Assembly: GCA_002771355.1 (NCBI GenBank)
Contig: PCSU01000021.1
Coordinates: 1-10,617, forward strand
Source of the DNA: a candidate division WWE3 bacterium CG22_combo_CG10-13_8_21_14_all_39_12
Lineage (GTDB): Bacteria > Patescibacteriota > 4484-211 > GCA-002791395
Direction: 5' to 3'
DNA length: 10,617 nucleotides
The notes below the pieces were generated by a model. The model did not search any database. It worked only from the letters and a program-made list of their open reading frames with translations, and was not told the DNA's origin. Within the stretch, counting starts at the first letter, position 1. Each line of letters starts with the position of its first letter. Of this stretch, positions 1 to 7,300 are shown piece after piece. The position numbers were made by a program, and so were the translations under genes.

Positions 1-12
1 CATTCAGCTCTT

Positions 13-25
13 CGGGTTCCACCCG
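13..25. other. Short perfect hairpin downstream of the primase gene
   Basis: CGGGT at 13-17 pairs with ACCCG at 21-25 around a three-base loop. It lies just downstream of the minus-strand primase-helicase gene. On that strand it is followed about nine bases later by an ATG at positions 3-1, so it could sit in the leader of a further minus-strand gene that leaves the window. There is no U-tract to make it a terminator. Confidence 0.35.
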
Positions 26-29
26 TCGT

Positions 30-56
30 ATTTAGACAGAGACAAGGTGTCTAAAT
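30..56 (-). other. Inverted repeat overlapping the primase stop codon
   Basis: ATTTAGACA at 30-38 and TGTCTAAAT at 48-56 form a perfect 9-base inverted repeat with a 9-base spacer. The stop codon of the minus-strand gene (51-53) lies inside the arm. No run of U follows on the minus strand, so a classic intrinsic terminator is not supported. An mRNA 3'-end stabiliser, a pause site or a protein binding site are all possible. Confidence 0.5.
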
Positions 57-1913
57 TTTGGGGTACTTGACATATGGCGGAAGGTTAAGGTCTTGGCTTT
101 CAGACACGGTTTCCCAAAGAGCAAACCCCTGCTCAATATCTTCAGTATTTGCAGTAATGGTTGAACCTGTTCGTTTTCTCCACCAGAGGTTTATAAGCGC
201 AAACGATTTTATTATCGAAACGAGACGTTTAATATCACGTTGATGCCTGGGTTTTAGTATTTTGTTATCCTCCAAAAATCTATCAATAACCGCTTGAGGA
301 TCTTCGATGTCGATTTCTTCAATACCTTCATTCCTTATCGCTCGAATACGCATAATTAAAAGCTTGCGTTCAATGTTGTCGTCTAGGCGATGTTTGTATG
401 TTTCTGCGTTGGCTTCTTTTTTAATGCTTTCAATGATCCCTTGTTTGATTTTGTCTTGGTTAACTTCGGGGCTAAGTAGTAAAAAGCGTGTTGCTTCTTG
501 CTCATCCAGTCTTAATCCAGCAGTACAGAATATGACTGAAGGAAAACCTCGCATAATAACATTTTTAGTCCTAAGTCCTTGCTTCTGGCTTTTGTCGGTG
601 ATTTTTATGTTGATCTCTTTTTTGTCGTGAGAGAGTAGTGGTCGGAGTCGTTCCAAAAGTTGGGTATGGGGTTGGTCTAAGAAGATGAGTATCTTTCTTG
701 ATAGGTCTACAAGAATGTGACCTAACTCTTGATCATCTGCTTCACCTACATCGTGAAAAAATGCAGTTGGTGAGCAGTATCCAATTTCCAAAACGTCTTC
801 TTCTGGGAATAGTCTTGCAACTTCAGTCGGAATATAGCTTTTGCCGGTAGATGAGGGTGCGTTATAGCTAATATTGAATTGCGCATTTTTAGTGAATGCA
901 GATAGTTCGCAAAGGAATGTGACGATCTTATTTGAGTTGTCGTGTTTTATAGTAAGTCCAAGTATTTCTGAAAGATCGTGTGTTGAAAGGGGTTTGAATT
1001 GAGAAATATCAATTTTCTCTGGATAACTCGCTGCATATTTGCCGAATAGGTCATCTGTTGTGCCATTAAAGGTTGTAAGGTAGTCCGTAATGTCACCCCC
1101 GACGCCAAGCTCAGTAGGTAATGTGATTAAATACGTTTCGTGTTTTGTTTCATGGAGCATTTTTACTACACGAAGTGCACCATCTTTACCTGCCTTATCA
1201 TTATCAAAACACACGTAAATTTTCACATCTGTTGGAATCTGTTCGACCCATTCCTTTTTGAAGGTCATTGCTCCATGAGTTGAAGTAATCGCCGAAATGT
1301 TTTTTGATAGGAGTGCCAGTCGATCTAGCTCTCCTTCACAAATTATAAGTGGATCTTTAGTGGTTTCGAGAGTTTCCCATCCATAGATTTGAGATTCAGA
1401 TCCTTTGGGGTAAGTGATTTTATCTTTGCCAACACTTGGATCTTCTCGCAGTTTAAAAAACTTAAACGTACCAGTTGAATCTTTTATTGGGATGGTTATC
1501 CACGATTTGCCATAAAACTCTCCCCATCCGAGTTTGTGTGAAGTAATAATGTCATCAGAAATGCCTCTTTGATTGAGATAGTGTCTTATCTTGTCTGGAA
1601 GATTAGTATGACAGATTTCGACTAGTTTCGCATTAAATTTAGGGTACTTCTTATTATATGGTTGATTTATTGTAATATCTTTCGTTGAGTCACCTAGGTG
1701 TTTGGCAAGCGTAATGATATTGCCTGTTTCACCGCATTTTTTGCAATTGTATTGTCCGGTTTCAGCACTGAAGTATAGGTGAGCCTCATTTCCTCTACTG
1801 TCAGTGTCGCAATTGTTGAATAGACAATGGGTAATTATCTCTTTTCCACTTTCACGAAAAGTGATGCCTTTTTTGGCGAGGTATTCTTTAATTGTAATGG
1901 TTTCTATGTTCAT
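51..1913 (-). CDS. Zinc-ribbon/Toprim/P-loop ATPase, mobile-element primase-helicase
   Basis: 620 residues, probably a replication primase-helicase. Domains in order: a CHC2-like zinc-binding region with C30 (or H29), C35, C57 and C60; a primase core-like stretch around residues 90-180 (YLNQRGIS, then an I-P-I-K strand); a Toprim domain with the EGE acidic motif at 193-195, DND at 237-239 and a DITD stretch near 274; then an ATPase domain from about 330. The ATPase has Walker A APSSTGKS at 352-359, a Walker B-like ILIFLD ending at D413, a CTAG stretch near 463-466 and a possible arginine finger R476. The fusion of Toprim primase and ATPase resembles phage T7 gp4-like proteins in plan, but the ATPase half looks AAA-like rather than RecA-like; that is my inference. 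It is the last visible gene of the minus-strand operon, 32 bases after the 86-residue protein. No Shine-Dalgarno precedes the ATG; the upstream bases are AT-rich. Likely role: autonomous or inducible replication of the element. Confidence 0.8.
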   Translation of the reverse strand: MNIETITIKEYLAKKGITFRESGKEIITHCLFNNCDTDSRGNEAHLYFSAETGQYNCKKCGETGNIITLAKHLGDSTKDITINQPYNKKYPKFNAKLVEICHTNLPDKIRHYLNQRGISDDIITSHKLGWGEFYGKSWITIPIKDSTGTFKFFKLREDPSVGKDKITYPKGSESQIYGWETLETTKDPLIICEGELDRLALLSKNISAITSTHGAMTFKKEWVEQIPTDVKIYVCFDNDKAGKDGALRVVKMLHETKHETYLITLPTELGVGGDITDYLTTFNGTTDDLFGKYAASYPEKIDISQFKPLSTHDLSEILGLTIKHDNSNKIVTFLCELSAFTKNAQFNISYNAPSSTGKSYIPTEVARLFPEEDVLEIGYCSPTAFFHDVGEADDQELGHILVDLSRKILIFLDQPHTQLLERLRPLLSHDKKEINIKITDKSQKQGLRTKNVIMRGFPSVIFCTAGLRLDEQEATRFLLLSPEVNQDKIKQGIIESIKKEANAETYKHRLDDNIERKLLIMRIRAIRNEGIEEIDIEDPQAVIDRFLEDNKILKPRHQRDIKRLVSIIKSFALINLWWRKRTGSTITANTEDIEQGFALWETVSESQDLNLPPYVKYPKI

Positions 1914-1945
1914 ATTTATAGATAGGTAGTCTATTTATTCGTCTT

Positions 1946-2206
1946 TTATGTCTTCGAGGCTAATTTTGGCCTTAATGCCTTCTTTTTAGTCGTCCTCGGT
2001 ATGTTTGAGAGTGTACATAGATGGTTGATTAGTTGTCGTTTTTCACCCTGTCCATACTCATTGACGTCAATCAGTTTTGTAAATGAATGGCTGATGGTAC
2101 CTCGACTAAACTGTTGCCCTTTTACTGCATTTGCAAGGCAGATATAGGGAGCCCACAGAGGGTTTTTATCTGCTATGTTGTTATATCGGCGTTCAAGTGA
2201 TTTCAT
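1946..2206 (-). CDS. Small conserved-type protein, 86 residues, function unknown
   Basis: An 86-residue basic protein whose ATG overlaps the stop of the upstream 61-residue gene by the four bases ATGA (2206-2203), so translation is probably coupled. Visible features are an N-terminal helix, an NPLWAPYICLANAV stretch (residues 15-28), a KxxxxSRGTI segment, a region resembling F-x-K-L-[IV]-D (44-48), and a lysine/arginine-rich tail from about residue 71. The pattern NP-x-W-x-x-Y-[IV]-C resembles unnamed proteins I associate with CPR mobile regions. No catalytic motif is visible. The small size and basic tail would suit a nucleic-acid binding accessory factor of the replication operon, but that is speculative. 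Confidence 0.7.
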   Translation of the reverse strand: MKSLERRYNNIADKNPLWAPYICLANAVKGQQFSRGTISHSFTKLIDVNEYGQGEKRQLINHLCTLSNIPRTTKKKALRPKLASKT

Positions 2207-2388
2207 GTTGTTTGTGCTCTACGTTCTTGTACCTGTTGGTATTCGGACTCAGTCATTGGTTTATAAATCAGTTCGACAAGTCTCATAAGTTTTGTTCCTT
2301 TTGCGATTGCCTCCGCTCTACTAATTTCTTTTGTAAATCTTTTTTTGTAGAGTAGTCGGAATTGGGTAATTTGCTCATCGGATAACAT
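2203..2388 (-). CDS. Small helical protein, 61 residues, function unknown
   Basis: 61 residues, almost wholly predicted helical by eye, with many charged residues and no cysteines. A central EISRAEAIAKGTKLMRLVEL stretch (residues 21-40) resembles short proteins common in CPR replication clusters. The start codon shares one base with the stop of the preceding DUF5659-like gene (TAATG), and its own stop overlaps the next start (ATGA). These two junctions strongly support it as a translated member of the operon despite its size. No Shine-Dalgarno of note is present; the nearest purine tract is AGAAAAG about five bases upstream. Function unknown; a small dimeric adaptor or regulator is possible. 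Confidence 0.7.
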   Translation of the reverse strand: MLSDEQITQFRLLYKKRFTKEISRAEAIAKGTKLMRLVELIYKPMTESEYQQVQERRAQTT

Positions 2389-2648
2389 TAGTACTTTTCT
2401 GTATATAATCTCGATTTAATTGCTTTGATTTGGTTGAAATATGCTTGAGGTTCCACGGTAAGTTCATTTCGCCAGAAGTTTTCGATGAGTTGGTCGAGAT
2501 GCTCGTTACGTTTGAATAAGAATTGAGACTTTGAGGGATTAATGCGGTCAACTGCTTCTAGGGGAAAGAAGAGTGCAATAGCGGCAGCCAGTGAAAGATC
2601 TGACGTAGCATAATAATCTGTTAGTTTAATATTTGTTCTAGATTCCAT
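2388..2648 (-). CDS. DUF5659-like small protein, 86 residues
   Basis: I chose the ATG at 2648 (86 residues). The open frame extends to a TTG at 2675 that would give 95 residues, but neither start has a clear Shine-Dalgarno and the family's conserved core starts soon after its methionine. From the ATG, the sequence reaches YYATSDLSLAAAIAL, then a hydrophobic [FL]-x-L-x-x-[IV] helix, a strand QFLFKR and a C-terminal helix. This Y-x-T-S-D-x-x-L-A-A-A pattern is the DUF5659 signature as I remember it, a family of unknown function seen in CPR genomes. It lies 93 bases downstream of the 394-residue gene and abuts the 61-residue gene through TAATG. DNA-binding or replication-accessory roles would be guesses. 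Confidence 0.75.
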   Translation of the reverse strand: MESRTNIKLTDYYATSDLSLAAAIALFFPLEAVDRINPSKSQFLFKRNEHLDQLIENFWRNELTVEPQAYFNQIKAIKSRLYTEKY

Positions 2649-2728
2649 ATCATTTTGAGCTAAGCGCGTGCGCAAGAAGCCGTATTGGTAGGATGATATG
2701 GTATTACGGTTGTGAGAGTGTGGAAACT

Positions 2729-2745
2729 GGACTAAACCGGACTAA
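2729..2745. repeat. Two GGACTAA repeats at the end of the 394-codon gene
   Basis: GGACTAA occurs at 2729-2735 and 2739-2745, a spacing of exactly ten bases or about one helical turn. The second copy includes the TAG stop of the minus-strand 394-codon gene. Same-face spacing of this kind can mark a protein binding site, but two seven-base copies can also arise by chance. Confidence 0.3.
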
Positions 2746-3926
2746 TCGGGATGGTATTTTGCATCAGCAGCTTCGAGTTGCTTAATAAACAACCTTACGT
2801 TGATGCCACTCTTAATAAGTTGTTCACGTTTTACCGTATTTCCAGAAAAATACAAGGAGTTAGCATCAACCTTATAGAAAAAGGCCTTTGTAATTTCCCC
2901 CGTAAATCCAAGTGCATTGAGGATTTTAATGAAACTTTTCGTGCCAATTTCTTTTTGAAGGTCTGGAGGGAGGTTGTCTCTTTTGATTTGTGATCCTGGT
3001 GTTCGCTTAGTTATTTCTTCTAAGAAATCGTGATTGCTCCCTACGGCATGGGGTTTTGCAATAAGGTAATCGTTAACACGAATTTCTCTATCATTTATGG
3101 ACAGATGGAATTCTGTTGAGGATTTTTTTCGGTCGATTGTAATCTTATTATTTGTTGAATTTTGTGCCAGTTCTTCAATTCGAGGTAATAAATACTTGTG
3201 CAATTTGTCTAGGTACTCCTCATACACATGTCTTTTGAGAAATGAGTCCACAGGTCTTTCACCTCTACTGATTTGACTCATGTAATACTCATATATAGAG
3301 TCGATAGCGTCATTTGAGTTGAAGTAATGTTCTTTTCCTTTCCCACCGTACATACCATAATAAAGACGCATAATTTGATCGAGGCTTCGCCAGTCACTAA
3401 CTTCTCTTAAAGTTTTAAACCGATCCCATTCTGCAGAAGCATTTCTATATAGAAGGTCTAGTTTTGTAAGTTGATTATTGTCCTTGACAAGGTGTTTTTT
3501 TGATATTAAAGCAATCTTTCCTGCATTCTTGAATTTCAATATAACTTCATTGTATGGACGAATATACCCATAAATCTCGTCCAATTCGTAAGAAAAGCTT
3601 GGCTTTTTAATTTTTTGTTTCAGCTCTGCAAGTTCATTTTGTAGAGGTCCCACATCCTTAATGCCAGCCTTTTTAGCAGTTGAAATTAAGTCAATGGCGA
3701 GTGGTTCCCATTCCTTAATAAACTTTTCCCATGAATCTACAAAGGGTTTGAGATCAGCTTTAAATTCTTTACGAAGTTGTCTGGATATTGGTTTGAGTTG
3801 AGTGTTGTCGTGAATACATTTACCGTAATTTGCAATTTTAATAAAAAACTTACTTTCATTCGATTCGTTTTTTATATCTCCATACTTCGCCTGAAGATCA
3901 GATGCAACTATTGTTAGCGATGTCAT
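2742..3926 (-). CDS. 394-residue unknown protein with a C-terminal winged-helix-like module
   Basis: First gene of the minus-strand operon, divergent from the small HTH gene. Residues 1-270 are mainly helical and lysine-rich, including a probable coiled coil around 75-110 and a YYGMYGGKGKEHYF stretch at 189-202. Residues about 274-362 form a separate module: a strand FHLSINDREIRVNDYLIAKP (273-292), a P-H-A-V-G-S-N turn, then FLEEI, SFIKILNALGF and ITKAFF. This C-terminal pattern resembles the end of unnamed CPR proteins and could be a winged-helix-like DNA-binding fold; I infer this only from spacing of helices and strands. No catalytic motif is recognised. The ATG at 3926 has no Shine-Dalgarno within 15 bases, and a TATAAT lies 35 bases upstream of it. 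Function unknown; its place at the head of a replication operon suggests an initiator or origin-binding protein as one testable idea. Confidence 0.75.
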   Translation of the reverse strand: MTSLTIVASDLQAKYGDIKNESNESKFFIKIANYGKCIHDNTQLKPISRQLRKEFKADLKPFVDSWEKFIKEWEPLAIDLISTAKKAGIKDVGPLQNELAELKQKIKKPSFSYELDEIYGYIRPYNEVILKFKNAGKIALISKKHLVKDNNQLTKLDLLYRNASAEWDRFKTLREVSDWRSLDQIMRLYYGMYGGKGKEHYFNSNDAIDSIYEYYMSQISRGERPVDSFLKRHVYEEYLDKLHKYLLPRIEELAQNSTNNKITIDRKKSSTEFHLSINDREIRVNDYLIAKPHAVGSNHDFLEEITKRTPGSQIKRDNLPPDLQKEIGTKSFIKILNALGFTGEITKAFFYKVDANSLYFSGNTVKREQLIKSGINVRLFIKQLEAADAKYHPD

Positions 3927-3960
3927 ATTAATATTTATCTAATAATCCATTACGTTTCCT

Positions 3961-3966
3961 ATTATA
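3961..3966 (-). promoter_or_regulatory. Candidate -10 box of the minus-strand operon
   Basis: The minus strand carries a perfect TATAAT here, preceded by TTGA, and about 35 bases before the ATG of the 394-codon gene, giving a short leader of roughly 28 bases. No convincing -35 hexamer is found at 16-18 bases spacing (best is ACATTA), so an activator may be needed. Confidence 0.45.
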
Positions 3967-3978
3967 TCAAGAATGCTA

Positions 3979-3984
3979 TATACT
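3979..3984 (+). promoter_or_regulatory. Candidate -10 box of the HTH gene, overlapping the divergent promoter
   Basis: TATACT lies 26 bases before the ATG of the 60-codon regulator. The -35 position is weak (TTTCCT at 3955-3960, 18-base spacer). This box lies inside the region the minus-strand promoter at 3961-3966 would occupy, so RNA polymerase could probably not use both promoters at once. That arrangement is common where a small regulator chooses between two transcription units. Confidence 0.4.
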
Positions 3985-4010
3985 AATGTGAAGAAAGGTA
4001 AAGAAAGACC

Positions 4011-4193
4011 ATGAGCAAAGACGAAACACTTGTAAAAATTACCGAAGCTGCAAAGATACTAAACGTTCACCCAAACACACTCCGTAAATGGGACAATAAA
4101 GGTATTCTTGTGGCAATACGGTTTGGTGAGAGAAAGGACAGGAGATACAAAAAAGAAGACATTGAACAGTTTATTAACAGCAGAAATAAATAG
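4011..4193 (+). CDS. MerR/excisionase-type helix-turn-helix protein
   Basis: 60 residues, essentially one winged helix-turn-helix of the HTH_17/excisionase type. The first helix and turn read KITEAAKILNVHPNTLRKWD (residues 9-28), followed by a short wing (GILVAIRFGERKDRRY) and the typical KKEDIEQFI helix (47-55). Family members bind DNA as excisionases, that is recombination directionality factors, or as transcription regulators. A purine-rich tract with GAAAGG lies about 12 bases before the ATG. The gene is divergent from the replication operon and heads the plus-strand group containing two microORFs and the helicase-nuclease. Likely jobs are control of the shared intergenic promoters or, given the recombinase remnant at 9.2-9.7 kb, a former excision accessory factor. 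Confidence 0.85.
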   Translation: MSKDETLVKITEAAKILNVHPNTLRKWDNKGILVAIRFGERKDRRYKKEDIEQFINSRNK

Positions 4194-4194
4194 T

Positions 4195-4260
4195 ATGGTT
4201 AAAAATAATGCCATAGAGACATTATTCAAGGCAGCGGTCAAGCTCCGCAAAAAAACATGA
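4195..4260 (+). CDS. Tiny ORF of 21 codons, possible coupling peptide
   Basis: Starts one base after the TAG stop of the HTH gene and encodes MVKNNAIETLFKAAVKLRKK plus one threonine, a short basic amphipathic helix. Its TGA overlaps the ATG of the next tiny ORF by ATGA. There is no Shine-Dalgarno, so translation would rely on reinitiation after the HTH gene. The tight chain stop-TATG-ATGA is what real small operon genes look like, but 21 codons is too short for statistical certainty. Confidence 0.4.
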   Translation: MVKNNAIETLFKAAVKLRKKT

Positions 4261-4337
4261 ATGCAGCAGAATACAAACATATAGTTTTGGGTTTGATTGG
4301 ACTTTCAATTCTGGTTTTCGGTGTAATTCGGGGGTGA
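4257..4337 (+). CDS. 26-residue single-pass hydrophobic microprotein
   Basis: Encodes 26 residues: a short polar start (MNAAEYKH), then one uninterrupted hydrophobic segment IVLGLIGLSILVFGVI (residues 9-24) and a terminal RG. This has the length and composition of a membrane-spanning helix with a single positive residue at its end. It overlaps the preceding tiny ORF by ATGA and ends 23 bases before the helicase-nuclease start. Such peptides can be type I toxin-like pore formers, small subunits anchoring a partner at the membrane, or phage-sensing accessory peptides. None of these can be chosen from sequence. A random open frame could look hydrophobic too, so existence is moderately supported only. 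Confidence 0.45.
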   Translation: MNAAEYKHIVLGLIGLSILVFGVIRG

Positions 4338-4343
4338 AACTCA

Positions 4344-4349
4344 TATAAT
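4344..4349 (+). promoter_or_regulatory. TATAAT close to the helicase-nuclease start
   Basis: A perfect TATAAT ends 11 bases before the ATG at 4361. Initiation six or seven bases downstream would leave a leader of only about four to six bases, so the message would be nearly leaderless. The region before the ATG (CACAACAACT) contains no Shine-Dalgarno, which agrees. No good -35 is seen at 16-18 bases. Confidence 0.45.
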
Positions 4350-4360
4350 ACACAACAACT

Positions 4361-7300
4361 ATGGTAAATCTAAAACAACTTGCACAATATTGCCGTGATT
4401 ACATCGATTTGGTGTCCCCAAGCTTGCTTTCTAGACAAGATAAGCAAGTTATAATCCCACAAGAAATCCTTGATGCCACACCTCTATATAAGGAAGATAG
4501 TGAAGTTGACTATGAATCGTTAGTTTTAGTGTTGAATTTAGAACCACAGCTTGAACAGCTTGAGATTGATGAAGCCCAAGAAGCTAGAGATGAACAAGAA
4601 GGGCTCAGCGAAGAAGACCAACTCATGCTGGCATCAGCGTCGAATTTAGATCCGCGACTTGAACAGATAGAGATTGACGAAGATCAAGAAGCTCGAGAAG
4701 AACAGGATGAGCTCGACGAAGAAGACCAACTGAAGTTAGACATAGCTAGAGTACTAGACGATATCTATAGAAAATATGAGACGAGTTCTTATACTAAGCA
4801 GATTTCGTTAAGGTTTGGTAGAGTTAGTTTTTCTGCACAGCCTATTAACGATACAGCTGATGAAGAAAGCGGAGATAATGCAGGATATAAAAATATTGAA
4901 CAGCATATATTTTCTTTACCTGTAAGTATTGCGTATCGTGATTTTGGGGGAGCTAGGCACTATTCACTTGTCGTTGAGGACACTATGATTTCCACAAACG
5001 CTGGATTTCTCAACGAGTTTTTGCCTCAGGGGGATCGGGATGAGCTATTCAAGTTTATTTCTCGTAGTGAAGCTGATGGGGTGACGAGTATTCCACTAAA
5101 TTCAAGTTATGTAGATGAGCTCTGGACTAAGATTACACACTACTTGCAACAAGCGGGTGCCAAAGATATCAGTAAAGAACCTGACATGGAGAATGTTCTT
5201 GTAACCTTATTACCAAAAGTTAACTACTTCCTGTCGCAAGACTTACTTGGAATAATTGATGCTGCTGATGGCGAAGAAATGTTAAATACATCTCTGAGTG
5301 CATGGGTCGATGATGAAGATATGTCTATTAACGAACCGTCAGAAGACGACGGCAGTCAGGAGCTCTTTTTTCCATTCCCATATGATAACTCACAACTACA
5401 GGTATTGGGGAAGCTAGGTAATCGCGCAGCAGTAGTTGAAGGGCCACCTGGGACGGGTAAATCACAAACTATTGCCAATATATTGGTTCATTTAGCTGCA
5501 ACGGGCAAGAAGGTTTTGTTTGTTAGTCAAAAAGATCAAGCTATACGCGGTGTTAAGGATAAGCTAAAAACACTGGACATACCTTATCTCTTTGGATATC
5601 TACCAGATAGGTCATCACGATTGCATAATGAAGAAGACGAAAAAGACAGTGTAGCCAACTCGCTTAAGGGCATTGCTCAAGCCTTATATAATCCAATTTC
5701 CCTAACCCAAAACCCTCAAGAGGTATTAACTGAACTGCATCAATTTAAGCCAAGCTTCAATCGTACTATAGACAAAGAGCGCAAATATTTCGAATTACAT
5801 ATGGAATGGTCAGAATTAGAAAGCTACGATTTTGGCTTTAATTCCCCACGCATTACAAAAGAGTGGTATGACGAAATCAATCAACTCTATAGGGATATAG
5901 AAAAATCTCAAACCGCAATTAAAGGTCTTGAAGCAGAGAAGATATCGTTCTCAGAAGAGAAAACCAGCCAAGAAGAACTGTTAGAACAATCTGCCAACCA
6001 ACTCGTAACTGTAACAAGTGAATTTGCCAAGAGTGCTGGTTATACTTGGATTGAGGATGAACAACAAATACTTCGTGGGCATAAATATATTGATGTAGCA
6101 AATATGATGCAGAGGCTGCTTGATAGCTTCGAAACATACGCGATCGACCGTAAGAGCAACTTCATTAAAAACAAGCTAAATAACATAAAGCTTAGTCGAG
6201 AGTTGAACAAAAGTATTGAAGCCTTGCCGAGAGAAATGTATGAGTCTTTGAGAGAAGTCGTTTTTGCAGAAGAAACCAAAACAAAGCGTTTTGTAGAATT
6301 AAAAGCTATAGCTGATTATTTTACTACTAAGGATATTCTTGAAAAAGAAGTTACAGATTACAAACAAAAATCTCAAGAATTAACGCAACAATTATCAGGA
6401 ACAAATAAAGAAATTCAAGATGTTGAGGAACAATTAAAAAATCAAAGTATTCATCTCGCGAGAATTCAGTTAGATGCAGTCGATATGCAACGGGTGGCAG
6501 AGTTGTTGGAAAACCATGGGGATACTATCTTCCAAGCAATATCTCGTCGTTATGAGCTGCTGAATATGCTTTCAGAGTATAAGACTATTAATCCGAATGT
6601 AGTAAATGAGGCTATCTCAAAGAGTAAAAAAGCCTACAAGTCTTTAGTGAAAGATTATATAAAGAACCGATTGTCCAATAAGGTTGAGGAGTTTCGTCAG
6701 ATTAAAAAATATCGTGCTGCACTAGAAAGTATCGGAAGAAAGTTAAGTAAGAGTAAAAAAGCCTACAAGACCTTTGATTCACTGAAATCAAACCCTGAAA
6801 ATTTTGAGTCTATGTCTGGTATCATCCCAATTTGGATGATGGGGCTTGATGACGCCTCAAGGGTATTACCTTTGGAACAGAATATATTTGATTATGTAAT
6901 TATTGACGAAGCGTCGCAGTGTAATATTTCATATGCTCTTCCTGTTATGTACCGCTCTGGTCATACCATATTGTTTGGAGACACTCTTCAGATGCGCGAC
7001 ACTACGACAGCATTTAAGTCTAATGAGCGACTTCAGGCAATAGCGGATAAGCATAATATTCCAGAGGATTTGCAGATAAAAGCAAGTGAGGATTCTGTAA
7101 AATCAGTGATGGATATAGCTAAGCTTGTTGGTTTTCAGACTACGGTTCTAAGAAATCACTATCGTTCGCCACTTGAACTAATAGGATTCTCGAATGAGAA
7201 TTTTTATGCTCCTAGGGGACGTAGGCTTCAAGTTGTTAATGATGATGTGTTGGCAACTGAAGAAGGACGGGTATTAACCAATCATATTGTAGCTCCAAAC

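Noticed and set aside
1..30. T-box-like GGGTGGAACC on the minus strand, and a tRNA T-arm-like GGGTTCCACCC on the plus strand
   Set aside because: There is no T-box stem I upstream, where the primase coding sequence lies instead, and the T-loop lacks the invariant purine after TTC. The window edge hides the rest.
5609..5626. R-x4-H (R417 to H422) as a HEPN ribonuclease motif in the large protein
   Set aside because: It sits within the helicase core just after motif Ia, without the helical HEPN context; such short motifs arise by chance.
5919..6279. Minus-strand open frames opposite the helicase insertion
   Set aside because: They are antisense to a well-supported coding region and their products are cysteine/serine-rich shadow-like sequences with no motif.
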